Assembly (NCBI RefSeq): GCF_018861905.1
Contig: NZ_JAHLDU010000007.1
Coordinates: forward strand, 1 to 64,000
Reading direction: 5' to 3'
Length of the DNA stretch: 64,000 nt
Origin: Clostridium sp. DSM 17811
GTDB taxonomy: Bacteria > Bacillota > Clostridia > Clostridiales > Clostridiaceae
In this document: piece after piece, positions 26,599 to 34,782 of the stretch
Layout of the letters: the number at the start of each line of letters is the position of its first letter
How positions within the stretch are numbered: position 1 is the first letter of the stretch
The notes under the pieces: generated by a model
The model's input: only the letters and a program-made list of their open reading frames with translations
What the model was told of the DNA's origin: nothing
Database searches by the model: none
Made by a program: the position numbers and the translations under genes

Positions 26599-26619
26599 AT
26601 TATATACAAATTAAAGAAA

Positions 26620-26654
26620 ACTCTTACCTTAACAATATGGGTAAGAGTATTTTT
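26620..26654 (+). terminator. Terminator of the PadR-DUF2812 operon
   Basis: ACTCTTACC pairs with GGTAAGAGT and is followed by ATTTTTAT. It begins about 20 bases after the DUF2812 stop. Confidence 0.7.
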
Positions 26655-26672
26655 ATGTAGGAGGTAATAACT

Positions 26673-26780
26673 ATGATAGAAATTAGTTATTTTAGAGTTG
26701 GAATAGAGAATGTATATATTTCATTGAGAATTGTTATAACGCAAAGAGATGATATAGAGAACGACATAATAATTGTCTAA
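26673..26780 (+). CDS. Small hypothetical protein or gene stub, 35 residues
   Basis: A very good ribosome binding site (AGGAGG, eight bases before ATG at 26673) opens a 35-codon frame (MIEISYFRVGIENVYISLRI, then an acidic tail). No family is recognised. It lies just after a terminator and before a graveyard of truncated genes, so it may be the stub of a lost gene. Confidence 0.35.
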   Translation: MIEISYFRVGIENVYISLRIVITQRDDIENDIIIV

Positions 26781-26903
26781 CAAAATAAATCCTAGTGATC
26801 ATTCTATCATTTGATTAAGGTACTGGCGAAAAATATTTCCCCTAGCCGCAGTTATTTCTACTTTAAATCTTAATTCTATTATAAAAAAATAGAACTAAAA
26901 TCT

Positions 26904-27251
26904 TTACATCCACTCTTCAGGATGATTCATTGTCCGTTGTAATTCATCTAAAAACACCTTTATTTGATAGCCATCCACCGTAGCGTGGTTAACCGTAATA
27001 GATAAAGGCATTGTAGTCCTACCATTAGTTTCAACAAATCCGCCGGCTTCAAAAATCGGTGCATAATATTTTTTTGTATCTTGCAGATTCATGGATAAAC
27101 TATTAAAGGTAAACCACGGAACACAAGATATGATATAGTTGTTAGAAGGCGGTGCACCCTTTGATGACATAATACCATGATTGGTTTCATGTTGTTCCAT
27201 GTCTGTAATATAACGTTTATAAAACATCTCAAAACCATCATCATATTCTGA
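26904..27251 (-). pseudogene. Chloramphenicol acetyltransferase (CAT), C-terminal half
   Basis: The frame encodes the C-terminal half of a type A CAT: EYDDGFEMFYKRYITDME, the YIISCVPWFTFNS strand, and the catalytic motif SITVNHATVDGYQI with the active-site His of HxxxDG, ending EEWM. About 100 N-terminal residues are missing, so the trimer active site cannot form. Its upstream edge is fused to a YbjQ fragment in another frame near 27245. Confidence 0.85.
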
Positions 27252-27514
27252 CCGATCTCGCTAGAATCAAATCTCATCATTACCACCGCATTCGCTCCCA
27301 TTACAGTTGCATTTTTAACTAATCGGTCAAGCGCTTGTTTACGTGCATCTTCAAGCATTGATGTATACTCATGAATTTCTCCACCAACTAGACTTCTTAA
27401 CCCAGCCATGATATTACCACCTAATCCACGACTTCTTACAATTAATCCAAAAACTTGACCTTTTACTTCTAGTGCCTTGTATCCAGTAATATTTTCAGTT
27501 GTAACAACTATCAT
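27242..27514 (-). pseudogene. YbjQ/UPF0145 protein truncated by fusion to CAT
   Basis: The first 91 residues are a YbjQ-type (UPF0145, putative heavy-metal-binding) domain: MIVVTTENITGYKALEVKGQ, the glycine-rich SRGLGGNIMAGLRSLVGGE and ANAVVMMRFDSSEIG. The last strand of the domain (about 14 residues) is replaced by out-of-frame CAT sequence. The start at 27514 has a GGGAGGTAGATTG-type SD. The product might still be made, as a YbjQ domain with a 50-residue foreign tail. Confidence 0.75.
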
Positions 27515-27560
27515 TCAATCTACCTCCCTAAATAAAAATCTCTTAATATTATTTTGTTTC

Positions 27561-27981
27561 CTATAATTTAAATGTATCCTTCATAAAATTAATTAAACTT
27601 TCTTTAAACATAGAAGATAAAGGTAATTTAGGATTACTATATGTTTTTAAATTTTTTTCTTGTTCAATCGGGGCATCTTTTAGAATATGATTCATTCCAT
27701 CTATTATTTTTAATACAGCATCAGGGTTAGAATTCTTTAAAATCATTGCATCATCCACAGTAACTTGTAAATCAGTGCTGCCTTGAATAATAAGTACAGG
27801 AATGTTAAGCTTATTAATCTTCACTGCAGGGTCATATACCAATTAAAGAACCCTCACTATGACCTAAAATGTCAATCTTTAAAAATCGTTTATCATTATG
27901 TAACATTTGAACCCAATTGACAGTTCCATAAATGGTCTCTATGCCTGCATTTAGTCGGATGTTCTCTTCCTGATATGTCAC
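27561..27981 (-). pseudogene. Alpha/beta hydrolase, deleted and frameshifted
   Basis: A GTG start at 27981 with AAGGAGGG upstream opens a frame through FLKIDILGHSEGSLIG (nucleophile elbow GHSEG), then a stop. In a second frame the C-terminal region follows directly (NKLNIPVLIIQGSTDLQVTV with the acid residue, then DGMNHILKD with the histidine). The N-terminal strands and the cap region between the two parts are missing. It resembles the serine aminopeptidase S33/BAAT-like hydrolases with a GHSEGS motif. Confidence 0.75.
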
Positions 27982-28160
27982 TTTGTGTACCCTCCTTGAT
28001 TAGAATATTTTATATTACATTGATTTAACGAAAGATAATATAAAAAGTTCATTATTTATATTATTTTTCTTGTTTTTTAGTAATTTAATGGATCTACGAA
28101 ATATTTGAGGGTAGTTGATATCTGAATTTGTCCACCTGGAACCAATAATATATATTCAAT

Positions 28161-28210
28161 TATACTACTATTGCATTATCCAAGAGTCAAAATAATAATG
28201 ATAAAATGGA
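28161..28210 (+). repeat. Direct repeat C flanking the hydrolase gene, copy 1
   Basis: A 50-base segment (TATACTACTATTGCATTATC at its start) recurs at 29103-29152 with about six mismatches in the same orientation. The two copies bracket the hydrolase gene at 28293-29030. An ATAAAGTATTTAT motif lies near both copies. Confidence 0.65.
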
Positions 28211-28292
28211 TGAAAAAACATTAAAAGTTCGTGTCATAACCTAAGTAGGGTCAACATAAAGTATTTATACTGACAAAAACATAAAAGGCATA

Positions 28293-29030
28293 TCAATTTG
28301 TTAGTGTGCCTTTAAAAAAGTTGACATTGATATGTTTTTTCAGCCACTGTCTGAAAAATTGTAGTTGTTCTTCGGTGTGGAAATAGTGTTCGCCTTGCTC
28401 CATTACTTGTAACTCAAAATTGAAGCGTTTTGCAAATGCGGCTACCACATCAAATTCACATAAGTTATCTTCCGAGCCATAGAGAATTGAGGTTGGATTA
28501 TTCCAAGCAACAATAGGATGTTCTTTCACATAGCAGTAGTAATCCCAATAGAGTGTTTGTCCAATAGGTGTCGAAACTTCTTTTTCTGTTTTTAGTCTAT
28601 TCTCAGTTACGCTAAACCATATCATCATATTATTTATGATACGTTCCATATTTACCACAGGAGAGAGAAACAAACATTGTTTCAACTGATCCTGGCTGTA
28701 TGCTAATAGGCTAAAATATGCTCCCATACTACAAGCAAATAGACTTATATCATTTGATAATGATTTTGCATAATGCATAATGGTGTTAAGGTCTCGAACA
28801 CAGTTTTGGACCTTGCAAGAATAGTTTTCATCCTTACGCTCACCATGTTCAGGCAAATCGAAACTAAGCACTTGATAACCTAGTACTGTTACCTCTTCGG
28901 CAAATACAACAATAGCATCGTCTGCCTTATTTGACATATTACCATGCACCACTACGAATATCTTATCTGATTTGTCGCCCCATAAAATTGCAGGGATATT
29001 TTTTATTTTCAAATTTTGTTTTAGAATCAT
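28293..29030 (-). CDS. Alpha/beta hydrolase
   Basis: The 245-residue protein keeps the hydrolase fold: FVVVHGNMSNKADD (oxyanion region), SFDLPEHGER, a nucleophile motif FACSMGAYFSL (Cys replaces the usual first Gly of GxSxG), an acid in LYGSEDNLCEFD, and a His in EQGEHYFHTEEQ. The triad seems complete. The ATG at 29030 has GGAGGAG upstream; a longer frame to 29081 has none. It stands between a pair of 50-base direct repeats. Substrate unknown. Confidence 0.75.
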   Translation of the reverse strand: MILKQNLKIKNIPAILWGDKSDKIFVVVHGNMSNKADDAIVVFAEEVTVLGYQVLSFDLPEHGERKDENYSCKVQNCVRDLNTIMHYAKSLSNDISLFACSMGAYFSLLAYSQDQLKQCLFLSPVVNMERIINNMMIWFSVTENRLKTEKEVSTPIGQTLYWDYYCYVKEHPIVAWNNPTSILYGSEDNLCEFDVVAAFAKRFNFELQVMEQGEHYFHTEEQLQFFRQWLKKHINVNFFKGTLTN

Positions 29031-29102
29031 AATTTCTCCTCCATAAAATATAAATACTCTGTAATTCGCATTTTTTAACAAGTATCACATAAAGTATTTA
29101 TT

Positions 29103-29152
29103 TATACTACTAGTGCTTTATCCAAGAGTCAGAATAATATTGATAAAATGAA
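29103..29152 (+). repeat. Direct repeat C flanking the hydrolase gene, copy 2
   Basis: Second copy of the element at 28161-28210. It lies between the hydrolase gene and the end of the TetR pseudogene, just upstream of the hydrolase start, so it may carry the hydrolase promoter. Confidence 0.65.
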
Positions 29153-29160
29153 TAAGTATG

Positions 29161-29721
29161 TTATATGGACAATATTTTAAAGATATAGTTTTGTACCTTG
29201 TTAGCAAAATGAATAGTTTGATCATCCACTCCATGTTCTAATATCCAATTTATAAGTGCAAAAACATTGGCCACATAAAGTCTGGCTAATAACTCCGTTG
29301 AAACAATTGTCATCTTTTGTTGTTCTTGTAAAAAGGCATGACATTGTGAAAAAAGAATCTCTTCAATTTTTGCGCGTAAATCCCCATTAGGAATATGAAC
29401 CTTTAACAACACTTTTAAATCCTTTTGATGTTGTGAGTAAGTCTGAGCCGCCTCTTTAATAAACGTTTCGATATTGTCACTTTGCATTTGAAAAAAGCGT
29501 ATTTGAGCTTTCTGCTTAATGAGATCAGCGTAATGATTTACGATTTTTTCTAACAGATCGTATTTATCCAAATAATGACTATAAAAAGTAGAACGACTTG
29601 TTAAAGATGCTTCACAAATGTCCTTAATTGTAATATGAATAAAATCTTTTTACTTTAATAAATTAATAAGTGCAGCTTCAATATTTCTTTTATTTTTAAT
29701 AATGCGCACGTCTTCTACCAT
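29161..29721 (-). pseudogene. TetR-family regulator with nonsense codon 24
   Basis: From ATG 29721 the frame reads MVEDVRIIKNKRNIEAALIN and LLK, meets TAA at 29650-29652, and continues in the same frame with the helix-turn-helix IKDICEASLTSRSTFYSHYL and a full C-terminal regulatory domain to 29161. A single in-frame stop inside helix 1 breaks an otherwise complete TetR protein of about 186 residues. Translation might restart downstream but would miss the first helix. It is divergent from the broken hydrolase gene at 29897, its likely target. Confidence 0.8.
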
Positions 29722-29736
29722 TTAATTTCACCCCTT

Positions 29737-29830
29737 TTGTACGGTTTCATACAAATTAGCTTATTTAGTTCGATTACTAATACATTGTACGATTTTGTAA
29801 ATTGTCTGTCAATTAGATTGTTACTATACT
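29737..29830 (+). promoter_or_regulatory. TetR-hydrolase intergenic promoter and operator
   Basis: TTGTA-CGGTTTCA-TACAA (29737-29754) is an inverted repeat suited to a TetR operator, and a related TTGTACGATTTTGTAA follows at about 29785. TTGTCT (29802-29807) and TATACT (29825-29830), 17 bases apart, form a likely promoter for the hydrolase gene. Confidence 0.5.
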
Positions 29831-29896
29831 TTAAGTATAAATTAAATATGAATCTGGTCAAAATTAACCAGAGAGTAATTAAGGGAGGTTATATTT

Positions 29897-31005
29897 ATGT
29901 TCAAGAAATACACAGGCAACGAGCAATTCGATTTACAAATCAATCGTTTTACTCGTGACTATGAAGACAATTCAAAAGTACAGGCTGATTTAAAGAAAAT
30001 TATTCCACAATTAGTAGATACTAAGGGTTGGTATAAAAGTTGGTCACAATTTGCTGCCAAGCGAGAAAAAAATGGTGATTATAGTATTGCCTCAAATTAC
30101 TATAAAGCAGCTGATTTTTATTTATCAACAACTGACCCCAATAAACAAAAAATGTATGACGGCTTTCGTGAGAACTTTTATAAGGGATATCATGAATTTG
30201 AATTCGAGCAGTATGATGTTCCTTATGAAAACTCATTTTACCGACTATTAAATTAATAAATAAGGGTGCACACAAAACTCTGCTTGTCTTTGGTGGTTAC
30301 GATGGTTACATGGAAGAAATTATTCCTATGATGAGATTTTTGAAAAACATAGATTACAATATTATTATTTTCGACGGGCCTGGACAAGGTACAGCTTTGA
30401 AAAATGGGCTGAAATTTATTATGAATTGGGAAAAGCCGGTTTCAATTATAATTAATTATTTTAATTTACAAAGTGTAAGTTTGATGCGTATGTCTTGGGG
30501 AGGTTACTTTGTTATGCGTGCTGCTGCCTTTGAAAAACGTATTGACAAAATTATTGCGTTAGACATTTTTTACTGTGGTCTAGATGAATTAACGCAAGGC
30601 ATGCCTAAACTAAAAGCAGATATTCTGATGAGTTTGATTAAAGATAATCAAACTGATAAATTAAATTCCACCATTAATAAAATGATGGTTAATGACATTG
30701 ATCTCAATTGGAAAGTTAACAAAAGTTATGAGAATACCGGCGAAACAACTCCTTATGGTCTGCTTAAAAACTTTGAACGTCACACAATGAAGGGTATCGG
30801 ACAATTAGTTAATCAGGATGTATTACTACTAGCGGGAGAAAATGACCAATATGTTCTAATTTCAAGACTTCCACAAATTCAACAAGAACTCTGTAATGCG
30901 GCCTCAATTACAACGAAAGTCTTTACCAAAAAAACTGGTGGTGCAGAACACTGTCAAGCTAGCCGACCAGATTTGGAATTTGATGAAATAAAAAAGTTTC
31001 TTTAG
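29897..31005 (+). pseudogene. Alpha/beta hydrolase (FrsA-like), frameshifted
   Basis: The first frame (29897-30256) covers an N-terminal helical domain (SWSQFAAKREKNGDYSIASN, YYKAADFYLS). A second frame continues from about 30258 with KGAHKTLLVFGGYDGYMEE, DGPGQGTALK, and the C-terminal acid and His regions (LLAGENDQYV, GAEHCQ). The frame shifts near 30252. The nucleophile elbow reads RMSWGG instead of GxSxGG, a further sign of decay. About 360 residues when rejoined. Good SD (AAGGGAGG) at the first start. Confidence 0.8.
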
Positions 31006-31044
31006 CTTATTAGTTAAAAGCCCGTTAATATAATATAAAAAAGG

Positions 31045-31081
31045 ACAAAGGCCGTGAGAATAAAAATCTCACGGCCTTTGT
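31045..31081. terminator. Strong hairpin terminator
   Basis: ACAAAGGCCGTGAG pairs perfectly with CTCACGGCCTTTGT across nine bases. It follows the frameshifted hydrolase by about 40 bases. The poly-T tract is imperfect (TTGATGCATGTTTTTT). Confidence 0.65.
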
Positions 31082-31178
31082 TTGATGCATGTTTTTTATA
31101 ATTTTATGGAAACTATAATATTTACTACAAATTAATCATATTGTATATAAATATTATAAAGAAAGGAATGATACAATT

Positions 31179-31700
31179 ATGAACAAGTTCATAAAAAAAA
31201 CAAACTTATTTTTAATTTTTGCTTTTGTACTTGTGACACTATTTAATTTCTCTCTTACAACTACAGCTAAAGCTGATACTACAAACAAGACAATTAAAGC
31301 TACTCTAACAAAGGAACTAGTTAAAGCTAACAGTACGAATGTGAGCACAATAATAAATGATTTCCAAGGTGTGGCTAATTATATACATCAGTATAGTTAT
31401 TTACCTGATAACTATATAACAAAACGACAAGCCAATAAACTTGGTTGGAGACCTGGAAGCGACCTTTGGAAATATGCAAAAGGAAAAAGTATAGGTGGAG
31501 ACATATTTACTAATTCTGAGCAATGTTTACCAGATTCAAAAGGAAGAATTTGGCATGAATGTGACATAAACTATAATGGCGGTCATAGAGGTGCTGATAG
31601 ATTGTTATTCTCAAACGATGGATTAATATATGGAACAACAGATCACTATCAAACTTTCACTTGCTACTATGGCGCAAACGGTAATTCATCTAGTAACTAA
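31179..31700 (+). CDS. Secreted barnase-family ribonuclease
   Basis: A signal peptide (about residues 1-32, cleavage after TTTAKA) precedes a short linker and a barnase-type domain (about 58-170). Barnase landmarks are all present: LPDNYITKRQANKLGW, GKSIGGDIFTN, the catalytic Glu in WHECDINY, Arg residues in GHRGADRLLF, and the catalytic His in TTDHYQTF. The enzyme cleaves RNA after guanosine. The tail GANGNSSSN is an addition compared with barnase. AAAGGA precedes the ATG. The inhibitor gene follows after 17 bases. Confidence 0.95.
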   Translation: MNKFIKKTNLFLIFAFVLVTLFNFSLTTTAKADTTNKTIKATLTKELVKANSTNVSTIINDFQGVANYIHQYSYLPDNYITKRQANKLGWRPGSDLWKYAKGKSIGGDIFTNSEQCLPDSKGRIWHECDINYNGGHRGADRLLFSNDGLIYGTTDHYQTFTCYYGANGNSSSN

Positions 31701-31717
31701 AAGGGGGGGAAATAACA

Positions 31718-31993
31718 TTGAAGAAAATAATATTAGATGGTACACAATTTACTAGTAAAGAAAAGCTTCATGCTATACTCAAATCCGAACTTCAACTTCC
31801 CGATTATTATGGCAATAATTTAGATGCACTTTGGGACTGTCTTACATGCGATATTCATTTGCCTATGACAATCGAATGGATAAATTTTGAATGCAGCAAA
31901 GCATTACTAGGAGATTACGCTGAAAAAACATTAAAAATATTTTTAAGAACTGCTGACTTCTTAAATGATGATTTCAATATAAAGGTATATTAA
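31718..31993 (+). CDS. Barstar-family ribonuclease inhibitor
   Basis: The 91-residue protein matches barstar: IILDGTQFTSKEKLHAILK, then PDYYGNNLDALWDCLT, which includes the two Asp residues that plug the barnase active site (equivalent to Asp35 and Asp39), and a C-terminal helix-strand. It is cytoplasmic and would protect the producer from its own RNase. The start is TTG at 31718 with AAGGGGGGG upstream. Together with the gene before it this forms a complete toxin-immunity pair, ended by the hairpin at 32010. Confidence 0.95.
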   Translation: MKKIILDGTQFTSKEKLHAILKSELQLPDYYGNNLDALWDCLTCDIHLPMTIEWINFECSKALLGDYAEKTLKIFLRTADFLNDDFNIKVY

Positions 31994-32009
31994 CCAGTAC
32001 TTTTTACGC

Positions 32010-32043
32010 AAAAACAGCTAGAGCTTGTACGCTAGCTGTTTTT
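32010..32043. terminator. Bidirectional terminator after barstar
   Basis: AAAAACAGCTAG pairs with CTAGCTGTTTTT across ten bases, giving T runs on both strands. It separates barstar from the converging gene at 32137. Confidence 0.8.
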
Positions 32044-32136
32044 ATTAGCTATTAAGGTATATGATTCAACATAGACCTTGAAGGATATAATTAATAGTGT
32101 TGTATGGTACGTAATGGGTATTCACCAATTATAAAA

Positions 32137-32574
32137 TTAATTCCGCTTGTCATGATAAAAATAGCTACTTATTTCAGAAATAAACATAATCGAAGTAGTT
32201 ATGCCAAAGCAACAAATAATGCCGAGAAACACCTCGTTTTTCGTTGCTCCCCATGCAATCATTGATAGTATTAAAACAGTAGCACAAGTGAATAGTGTAA
32301 TATTAAAAGCGCTGGCTTTTGATTTCATATTAACTAAATTTACTCGTTCATCATCATTTTGATCATCTTCTTTTGTACATTGGCTGCTCAAACTTCTACA
32401 TACGTCTGTAACTCCAAATAGGATACAAAAGACATCCACTATAATAGACTTGGCGTTTCTTAAAGTACTTAAATTATCAAACTGCTTAATTGTACTTGGA
32501 ATGCTAATTAATGCTAATAATAAAAATATTATACCAATCCAAAATTTGTTTTTATTATATATTTTTTTCTTCAT
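32137..32574 (-). CDS. Hypothetical membrane protein paired with XRE regulator
   Basis: The 145-residue protein has four hydrophobic segments (about 9-26, 39-58, 84-105, 110-132). Its start lies inside the end of the XRE gene (20-base overlap), so the two are coupled. Such XRE/membrane-protein pairs are common in Firmicutes, but the function of the membrane partner is not known. Confidence 0.65.
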   Translation of the reverse strand: MKKKIYNKNKFWIGIIFLLLALISIPSTIKQFDNLSTLRNAKSIIVDVFCILFGVTDVCRSLSSQCTKEDDQNDDERVNLVNMKSKASAFNITLFTCATVLILSMIAWGATKNEVFLGIICCFGITTSIMFISEISSYFYHDKRN

Positions 32575-32776
32575 TTTTTAAATTCTCCTTTAAACAATAT
32601 AATTTTTCAATAGTGGTGTTGAAAACGCAAGCTATCTTATACGCCAGCATAATCGAGGGGTTATACTGTCCTTTTTCAAGTGAAATAATTGTTCTTGATG
32701 AAACTGAAACTAAATCAGAAAGCTGCTGTTGCGTTATATTTGCTATGGTTCGTAATTCTTTTACTCTATTTTTCAC
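32555..32776 (-). CDS. Small XRE-family regulator
   Basis: The 73-residue protein is a single Cro/C1 helix-turn-helix: RTIANITQQQLSDLVSVSSR, TIISLEKGQYNPSIMLAYKI, then ACVFNTTIEKLY. It starts at GTG 32776 with GGAGGTG nine bases upstream. A nearly perfect 42-base palindrome overlaps its promoter (32791-32832), pointing to tight autoregulation. Confidence 0.85.
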   Translation of the reverse strand: MKNRVKELRTIANITQQQLSDLVSVSSRTIISLEKGQYNPSIMLAYKIACVFNTTIEKLYCLKENLKNEEKNI

Positions 32777-32790
32777 TTAGACACCTCCAA

Positions 32791-32858
32791 ATAACATGAA
32801 ACAAGCTTCATGTGAAGCTTATTTCATGTTATCATTATATAAACATATTGTCAATAAA
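32791..32858 (-). promoter_or_regulatory. XRE promoter overlapping a 42-base palindrome
   Basis: Bases 32791-32832 read the same on both strands except at the centre and one position per arm (arms ATAACATGAAA-x-AAGCTTCA). On the minus strand a TTGACA about 32847-32852 with a 17-base spacer leads to TAACAT inside the palindrome's left edge, so a bound dimer or tetramer would block transcription of the XRE operon. Confidence 0.65.
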
Positions 32859-33260
32859 TAGATAACAGAAATCTGTTTTTACAAATCACTGTTAATCAAA
32901 TTCTTTGATATACTTATTAAACTTATAAGGTAACTAATTAAAGATATAAACAATAACTTATATGGAAATTTATATATTGTCAAAAAAATGCTCAAGTACG
33001 AGGTTCAATACTACCAATAGAAGAATATAATTATTACATTTAACATAAAATAATACCTATTAAGAAAGTTTGGCTGTGACATAGAACATAACGGTTACCA
33101 ATGCTATTAATTTATAAAATACCCATCGGGTACTGCCGACATACCGGTAAAAACAAGCATATGCCGGAATCAATATTCAATATGTAATTTTTAAAGCGTT
33201 TCATTTGAAAATTACAATAAATAAGGTTTTAAAGTATGTAAATAAACAAATAGACCAAAA
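32859..33260. other. Intergenic region, no gene seen
   Basis: About 400 bases hold no convincing gene. A short GC-rich patch around 33120-33170 has TACCCATCGGGTA and two CCGG-containing repeats (ATACCGGTAAA, ATGCCGGAAT), which could be a relic of a regulatory site. Confidence 0.35.
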
Positions 33261-33291
33261 GATAAGAGAGGTGTATAAAATCTCTCTTATC
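33261..33291 (-). terminator. Terminator hairpin
   Basis: GATAAGAGAG pairs with CTCTCTTATC across 11 bases. It follows the minus-strand small membrane-protein gene by nine bases. Confidence 0.65.
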
Positions 33292-33299
33292 TAACATGG

Positions 33300-33551
33300 T
33301 TACTTTCTGCCAACAAACAATTTCATTAGCATATCACTAACTAATATTGCTGTATTTGCAAGTTGGCCCTTGTAAATACAAATGCCTGCTATAATCCCTA
33401 TGACTACGGTAGAAAGCACTATATTTAAAAAAGGAAGAAAGTGTCTATTATCAATAAAATCAATAATAAACTTGTGGTTTTCTTTTGCTTCTAACAACAT
33501 TAATTCATTTGTTTTTGTTTTCGGTTTTGAATTTGATTTTCTTGTTGACAT
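33300..33551 (-). CDS. Small membrane protein with basic N-terminus, 83 residues
   Basis: From ATG 33551 (AGAAGGAG upstream) the protein begins MSTRKSNSKPKTKTNELMLL, continues with a polar region and one clear membrane segment (about residues 43-62, IVLSTVVIGIIAGICIY), and ends MKLFVGRK. No family is recognised. A longer frame from 33689 reads through two strong hairpins and is unlikely to be translated. Confidence 0.55.
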   Translation of the reverse strand: MSTRKSNSKPKTKTNELMLLEAKENHKFIIDFIDNRHFLPFLNIVLSTVVIGIIAGICIYKGQLANTAILVSDMLMKLFVGRK

Positions 33552-33579
33552 AATACACACTCCTTCTCTTAAATATTTT

Positions 33580-33667
33580 TTGACGATACATTGGTCAGAT
33601 GTATCGTCAATTAAATTTTTAAAAGAACTAAGGTAGCGAAGCATGACCAGTGCTATCGCTACCTTAG
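33580..33667 (-). promoter_or_regulatory. Two leader hairpins with complementary loops
   Basis: Hairpin 1: TTGACGATACAT (33580-33591) pairs perfectly with ATGTATCGTCAA (33599-33610), loop TGGTCAG. Hairpin 2: CTAAGGTAGCGAAGCA pairs with TGCT-A-TCGCTACCTTAG (33628-33667), loop TGACCAG. TGGTCA in loop 1 is the exact complement of TGACCA in loop 2, so a kissing interaction is possible in either strand's RNA. They lie upstream of the small membrane-protein gene. Confidence 0.6.
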
Positions 33668-33904
33668 CAAGGTATGCTTTTGTCAACAAGAAATCAACCG
33701 AAACAATTTGTTTATATTACAGCTGCAAACTATGGTCTTAAAAAAACCTCCATATTATCATTAACATTTCCTCTTTAAGGTTTACTTAAATTATTATAAT
33801 GATATGGATTACTATACATGTTAATTATACATACTTGTTAAAATTTTACAATTAATCAAATACAAAGTTTATTGTTTTATTACATGTTCTTATTAGATCA
33901 ACTT

Positions 33905-34696
33905 TTATAATATAACACTTTGATTATGTTTTGGATTTCCTGCATAATTAAATAATGGAGATAATAACTCAAATTCAAAAGATTCTCTACTTATTGCTCC
34001 AACCACCTCGCAACTATCATGTAATTGAAGTAAAAAATCAGCCATTTCTTTACTAGTATGATAAGTACCAAAAGACTTATCATAATCATACGCTTCTATA
34101 TTGTTAGCTACGTTTCCGAAATTTGTTCTTGTAGCTGCAGGTGCTAATACTTTCGCTTGTAATTTAGCATTAGATCCTTCCAATTCTCTTGCTAACCCTT
34201 CGGTAAATGTACTTACAAAAAATTTGCTTGCGCAATAAGTTACAGCAGTTGGTACAATAATATATCCACCCGCAGATGAAACATTTATAAGCTTTGAACC
34301 CTCAATATTTTGATAATCACGTACAAATAGTGAAGATAGAATGACCAACGCTTCCACATTAAGTCGTAACATAGTTTCTATCTTTTCTAAATTTTGATTA
34401 GCGACACTATCATAATCACCAAAACCAGCATTGTTTATCCATGTTTCAAGCTGATATGGCTTTAGGTCTTGATACAACTTATAAACATTTTTAATAATAG
34501 ATAAATCAGTATCCTTAACTATGACATTTAATGATGAATTATCATTTAAAATCTCCGTTTTTAATTTTTCCAAATTACCTTTGTTACGGGCAACAATAAC
34601 TAAATTCTTACCACGTTTTGCAAATGCATTTGCAGTTTCATATCCTATGCCTGAACTTGCTCCTGTAATAACTGTGTATTTATTATCTTGTCTCAT
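33905..34696 (-). CDS. Short-chain dehydrogenase/reductase
   Basis: The 263-residue SDR has the cofactor motif TGASSGIG (residues about 11-18), NNAG near 88, the catalytic Ser in LINVSSAGG and YCASK (Tyr and Lys). An Arg after the second strand (VARNKGN) suggests NADPH use. AAAGGAGG precedes the ATG. It is transcribed from a MerR-type promoter and divergent from a MerR gene, so it is probably induced by that regulator. Substrate unknown. Confidence 0.85.
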   Translation of the reverse strand: MRQDNKYTVITGASSGIGYETANAFAKRGKNLVIVARNKGNLEKLKTEILNDNSSLNVIVKDTDLSIIKNVYKLYQDLKPYQLETWINNAGFGDYDSVANQNLEKIETMLRLNVEALVILSSLFVRDYQNIEGSKLINVSSAGGYIIVPTAVTYCASKFFVSTFTEGLARELEGSNAKLQAKVLAPAATRTNFGNVANNIEAYDYDKSFGTYHTSKEMADFLLQLHDSCEVVGAISRESFEFELLSPLFNYAGNPKHNQSVIL

Positions 34697-34729
34697 TTGA
34701 AAAACCTCCTTTAATATGGTACTATTTTC

Positions 34730-34760
34730 ATTATATAATGTAGAGTTAACTCTATGTCAA
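34730..34760 (-). promoter_or_regulatory. MerR-controlled promoter of the SDR gene
   Basis: On the minus strand TTGACA (34755-34760) and TATAAT (34730-34735) are both consensus and 19 bases apart. The spacer holds the perfect palindrome TAGAGTTAACTCTA. This is the classic MerR activation architecture, placed between the SDR gene and the divergent MerR gene. Confidence 0.8.
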
Positions 34761-34782
34761 ATATTAAAAGGAGATTGATAAG

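Noticed and set aside
27089-27514. A single 141-residue YbjQ protein
   Set aside because: The last 50 residues are an out-of-frame reading of the CAT gene, which is clear from the in-frame CAT motifs in the other frame.
33552-33689. N-terminal extension of the 83-residue membrane protein to 33689
   Set aside because: The extension runs through two strong hairpins and has no SD, whereas AGAAGGAG lies before the ATG at 33551.
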